From: Aquiluna sp. | Lineage (GTDB): Bacteria > Actinomycetota > Actinomycetes > Actinomycetales > Microbacteriaceae | Direction of reading: 5' to 3' | DNA: 7,662 nucleotides | Assembly: GCA_016780945.1 (NCBI GenBank) | Contig: JADHKY010000051.1 | Location: forward strand, 1-7,662 | Part shown: positions 6,249-7,662 of the stretch, piece after piece | How positions within the stretch are numbered: position 1 is the stretch's first letter | Layout of the letters: each line of letters opens with the position of its first letter | Program-made: the position numbers and the translations under genes | The notes under the pieces: generated by a model | The model's database searches: none | What the model was told of the DNA's origin: nothing | What the model saw: the letters and a program-made list of their open reading frames with translations, nothing else

Positions 6249-6899
6249 TTGGCAAGAAGGCTGGCTAGAGCCTCGCAGGCGCCGATAACCTCGGCGCTTC
6301 TGATTGTCAATGTCTTGATTTGGCTGGGCCAGATCTCGCCGCTTGGCTACATCTTCACCAATCAGTTCTTCTTTGCCCCGCTGCTTGCGGCTTTTGAGCC
6401 CTGGAGAATGCTCACCAGTGGGTTTGTTCATGACTGGTCTGGCCCGATGCACATCCTCTTCAACTCCTACGCGATCTGGATATTTGGCAGAGCACTGGAG
6501 CCAATGCTGGGAACCTTTAGGTTTCTGGCGCTGTATTTGACCTCGATTGTTGGAGGGTCCCTCGCGGTTTTGTGGCTTTCGAATCCGCAGACACCTGTGG
6601 TTGGGGCCTCTGGAGCGCTATTTGGGCTGATGGGCGCCTACTTCGTCGTGATTCGAAGCCTGGGCGGCAATGCCTCACAGATCTTTATTTTGGTTGGCAT
6701 CAACTTCGCCTTGGGAATCTTCATCCCGGGTATCTCATGGGAGGGCCACCTCGGCGGCCTGGTCACCGGGCTGTTGATTGCGGGTATTTACGCGGCAACC
6801 AGAAAGCCGAACCAAAAGCTATTGCAACTAGCCGGGGTTGGAGGAGTGTGGGTGGTTATCTACCTATTGACCCAACTTCGGGTCGGAATGTGGTTCTAA
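6249..6899 (+). CDS. Rhomboid family intramembrane serine protease
   Basis: This is a polytopic membrane protease that cuts transmembrane helices of other proteins, 216 residues with about six or seven hydrophobic segments (roughly 13-29, 66-80, 90-110, 117-136, 144-159, 166-183, 192-208). The catalytic dyad is visible: Ser121 in GASGALFG (119-126) and His167 in WEGHLGG. HILFN (68-72) supplies the His and Asn that help form the oxyanion hole, and PWRMLTSGFVH (51-61) is the usual loop-1 region. All key residues are present, so activity is expected; the substrate is unknown. The start is TTG at 6249, one base after the cyclophilin stop, without a clear ribosome binding site, so translation is probably coupled. 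No in-frame ATG or GTG lies near the N-terminus. Its stop codon directly abuts the stop of the convergent crgA gene. Confidence 0.9.
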   Translation: MARRLARASQAPITSALLIVNVLIWLGQISPLGYIFTNQFFFAPLLAAFEPWRMLTSGFVHDWSGPMHILFNSYAIWIFGRALEPMLGTFRFLALYLTSIVGGSLAVLWLSNPQTPVVGASGALFGLMGAYFVVIRSLGGNASQIFILVGINFALGIFIPGISWEGHLGGLVTGLLIAGIYAATRKPNQKLLQLAGVGGVWVVIYLLTQLRVGMWF

Positions 6900-7163
6900 C
6901 TACTTCCAGCGGGTAGTCATTGAGAACCCGATCATGGCAATGCCAAACCCAATCAAGATGTTCCAGTTTGAAAGGTTGATTGGGGTCGAGCTTCCCAGCG
7001 GAAACCTAGCCGAGGAGATGTAGAAGACAAGGATCCAGATCAGGCCCAAAATCATGAAGCCAAACATGGCGATTTTGTACCAAAGCGGGTTCTCGTCCTC
7101 TTCGCCAACAATCTTTGGCTTTACAGGCTTTGAGCTTTTCTTGTTGTCCCTGGATTCCGACAT
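6900..7163 (-). CDS. crgA: Cell division protein CrgA
   Basis: This is a small membrane protein of the actinobacterial divisome, 87 residues, within the family's normal size. In mycobacteria and Streptomyces CrgA interacts with FtsZ and septal synthesis proteins and helps coordinate septum formation. A charged, Lys/Ser-rich cytoplasmic N-terminus (1-25) leads to NPLWYK (25-30), membrane segment 1 (about 31-50), a short external loop with NLSNWN, segment 2 (about 69-82) and a terminal TRWK; the NPxWY and WN...IGFG...RW pattern is characteristic. The start is ATG at 7163. A longer frame from TTG at 7226 would overlap the divergent amidotransferase start and add 21 residues unlike the family. 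No ribosome binding site is seen, but a -10-like TAAACT lies 7 bases upstream, consistent with leaderless translation. Confidence 0.92.
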   Translation of the reverse strand: MSESRDNKKSSKPVKPKIVGEEDENPLWYKIAMFGFMILGLIWILVFYISSARFPLGSSTPINLSNWNILIGFGIAMIGFSMTTRWK

Positions 7164-7170
7164 GGCTGCA

Positions 7171-7176
7171 AGTTTA
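7171..7176 (-). promoter_or_regulatory. Possible -10 box of crgA
   Basis: On the minus strand TAAACT fits TANNNT and ends 7 bases before the ATG at 7163. No convincing -35 is present. The geometry suggests transcription starting at the ATG. Confidence 0.4.
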
Positions 7177-7206
7177 TTACCACGGAGGCTGCCTCGGGAA
7201 CCAAAG

Positions 7207-7212
7207 TAGGCT
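7207..7212 (+). promoter_or_regulatory. Possible -10 box of the amidotransferase gene
   Basis: TAGGCT, a form common in actinobacterial promoters, ends 6 bases before the GTG at 7219. No Shine-Dalgarno or clear -35 is present, so a leaderless mRNA starting at the GTG is likely. Confidence 0.5.
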
Positions 7213-7218
7213 AATCGC

Positions 7219-7662
7219 GTGGTCAAGATACTGGTGCTCGATAACTACGACAGCTTCGTCTACACGCTAAATGGCTATCTTCGCCAGCTTGGCGCAGAGA
7301 CCGAGGTGGTTCGTAATGACGCCATTGAGGAGGCCGAGCTCCCTGAGCTTTTGGCAAAATTCGATGCGGTCCTGATTTCTCCCGGACCCGGAACTCCCGC
7401 CAGCGCTGGACTTTCAATCCCCACGGTCAAGCTCGCGCTAGAGAGCGACTACCCAGTCTTTGGAGTGTGCCTCGGCCACCAGGCCATAGCCGAGGCAATG
7501 GGTGCAACGGTTCAGAGTGCACCCGAGCTAATGCACGGCAAGACCTCTCAGGTAAACCACGAGGGCAGCCCAATCTTTGAGGGTCTTCCCCAGGGTTTTA
7601 CCGCTACCCGCTACCACTCACTTGCAGTTGTCAGAGAAACGGTTCCTGAGGATCTGGTAATT
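7219..7662 (+). CDS. trpG: Glutamine amidotransferase, anthranilate/aminodeoxychorismate synthase component II (5' part, cut by window end)
   Basis: This class I glutamine amidotransferase releases ammonia from glutamine and passes it to a chorismate-binding partner to make anthranilate (tryptophan) or aminodeoxychorismate (folate). The first 148 codons are present; full proteins have about 190-220. Seen here are LVLDNYDSFVYTL (5-17), SPGPGTP (54-60) that forms the oxyanion region, and GVCLGHQ (82-88) with nucleophile Cys84; HGKTSQV (106-112) and RYHSL (131-135) are also typical. The His-Glu part of the catalytic triad lies beyond the window. The start is GTG at 7219; an in-frame TAG at 7207 limits it upstream. 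At this locus in other actinobacteria the gene is called trpG or pabA and may serve both pathways; sequence alone does not settle which. It is divergent from crgA by 55 bases. Confidence 0.93.
   Translation, partial: MVKILVLDNYDSFVYTLNGYLRQLGAETEVVRNDAIEEAELPELLAKFDAVLISPGPGTPASAGLSIPTVKLALESDYPVFGVCLGHQAIAEAMGATVQSAPELMHGKTSQVNHEGSPIFEGLPQGFTATRYHSLAVVRETVPEDLVI

Noticed and set aside
5735..6310. 191-codon open frame on the minus strand opposite the cyclophilin
   Set aside because: It mirrors a gene with all cyclophilin active-site motifs, shows no recognisable domain, and has no ribosome binding site or neighbour that would support it.
6572..6916. 114-codon plus-strand open frame inside the rhomboid gene
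   Set aside because: It overlaps the rhomboid catalytic region in another frame, and its translation has no coherent domain or membrane pattern.
7164..7226. Extension of crgA to TTG at 7226 (108 residues)
   Set aside because: The added 21 residues do not resemble CrgA, overlap the divergent amidotransferase start, and run through the likely promoters of both genes.
7223..7417. 64-codon minus-strand frame opposite trpG
   Set aside because: It lies antisense to the conserved amidotransferase N-terminus, is Arg/Ser/Pro-rich, and has no supporting start signal.
1..7662. CRISPR arrays, insertion sequences, tRNA genes, attachment sites, riboswitches
   Set aside because: No repeated spacer pattern, transposase, terminal inverted repeat, tRNA-like cloverleaf or long structured leader was seen, and gaps between genes are too short to hold most of these.

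Overview
The window is chromosomal DNA of an actinobacterium, most likely a member of the Microbacteriaceae with a moderate G+C content, possibly of the small freshwater/marine Luna-type lineages; that placement is by impression, not by search. The evidence is a crgA gene (an actinobacterial cell-division gene), the order cyclophilin - rhomboid - crgA - trpG/pabA that resembles the block near the replication origin in many actinobacteria, GTG/TTG starts, and several genes whose -10 box sits 6-7 bases before the start codon, as in leaderless actinobacterial mRNAs. Genes are packed tightly; no intergenic gap exceeds about 60 bases. No RNA gene, mobile element, CRISPR array or long repeat was seen.

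Layout. (1) 21-3522, plus strand: a four-gene osmoprotectant (glycine betaine/choline type) ABC importer in the order lipoprotein binding protein, permease, ATPase with C-terminal CBS region, second permease. It closes with a bidirectional terminator at about 3521-3556. The operon promoter lies outside the window. (2) 3566-5657, minus strand: a three-gene exporter operon, transcribed as TetR-family regulator, ABC ATPase, ABC-2 type permease, with one-base stop/start overlaps. Its promoter can be read in detail: -35 TTGATA, 17-base spacer, -10 TAGTAT, and a near-perfect 16-base palindrome covering the spacer and -10, which suggests autorepression by the TetR protein. (3) 5720-6899, plus strand: a cytoplasmic cyclophilin followed after one base by a rhomboid protease. 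(4) 6900-7163, minus strand: crgA, whose stop codon abuts the rhomboid stop codon. (5) 7219 to the window end, plus strand: the 5' part of a glutamine amidotransferase, the small subunit of anthranilate or aminodeoxychorismate synthase.

How the genes work together: the first operon imports a compatible solute, with the binding protein delivering ligand to a heterodimeric permease driven by the ATPase. The second operon is a self-regulated efflux cassette for an unknown hydrophobic or antimicrobial compound. The third region is housekeeping: protein folding, intramembrane proteolysis, septum formation and folate/tryptophan precursor synthesis. I found no clearly novel system. The most informative observations are the regulator's promoter/operator and the repeated leaderless-start geometry.
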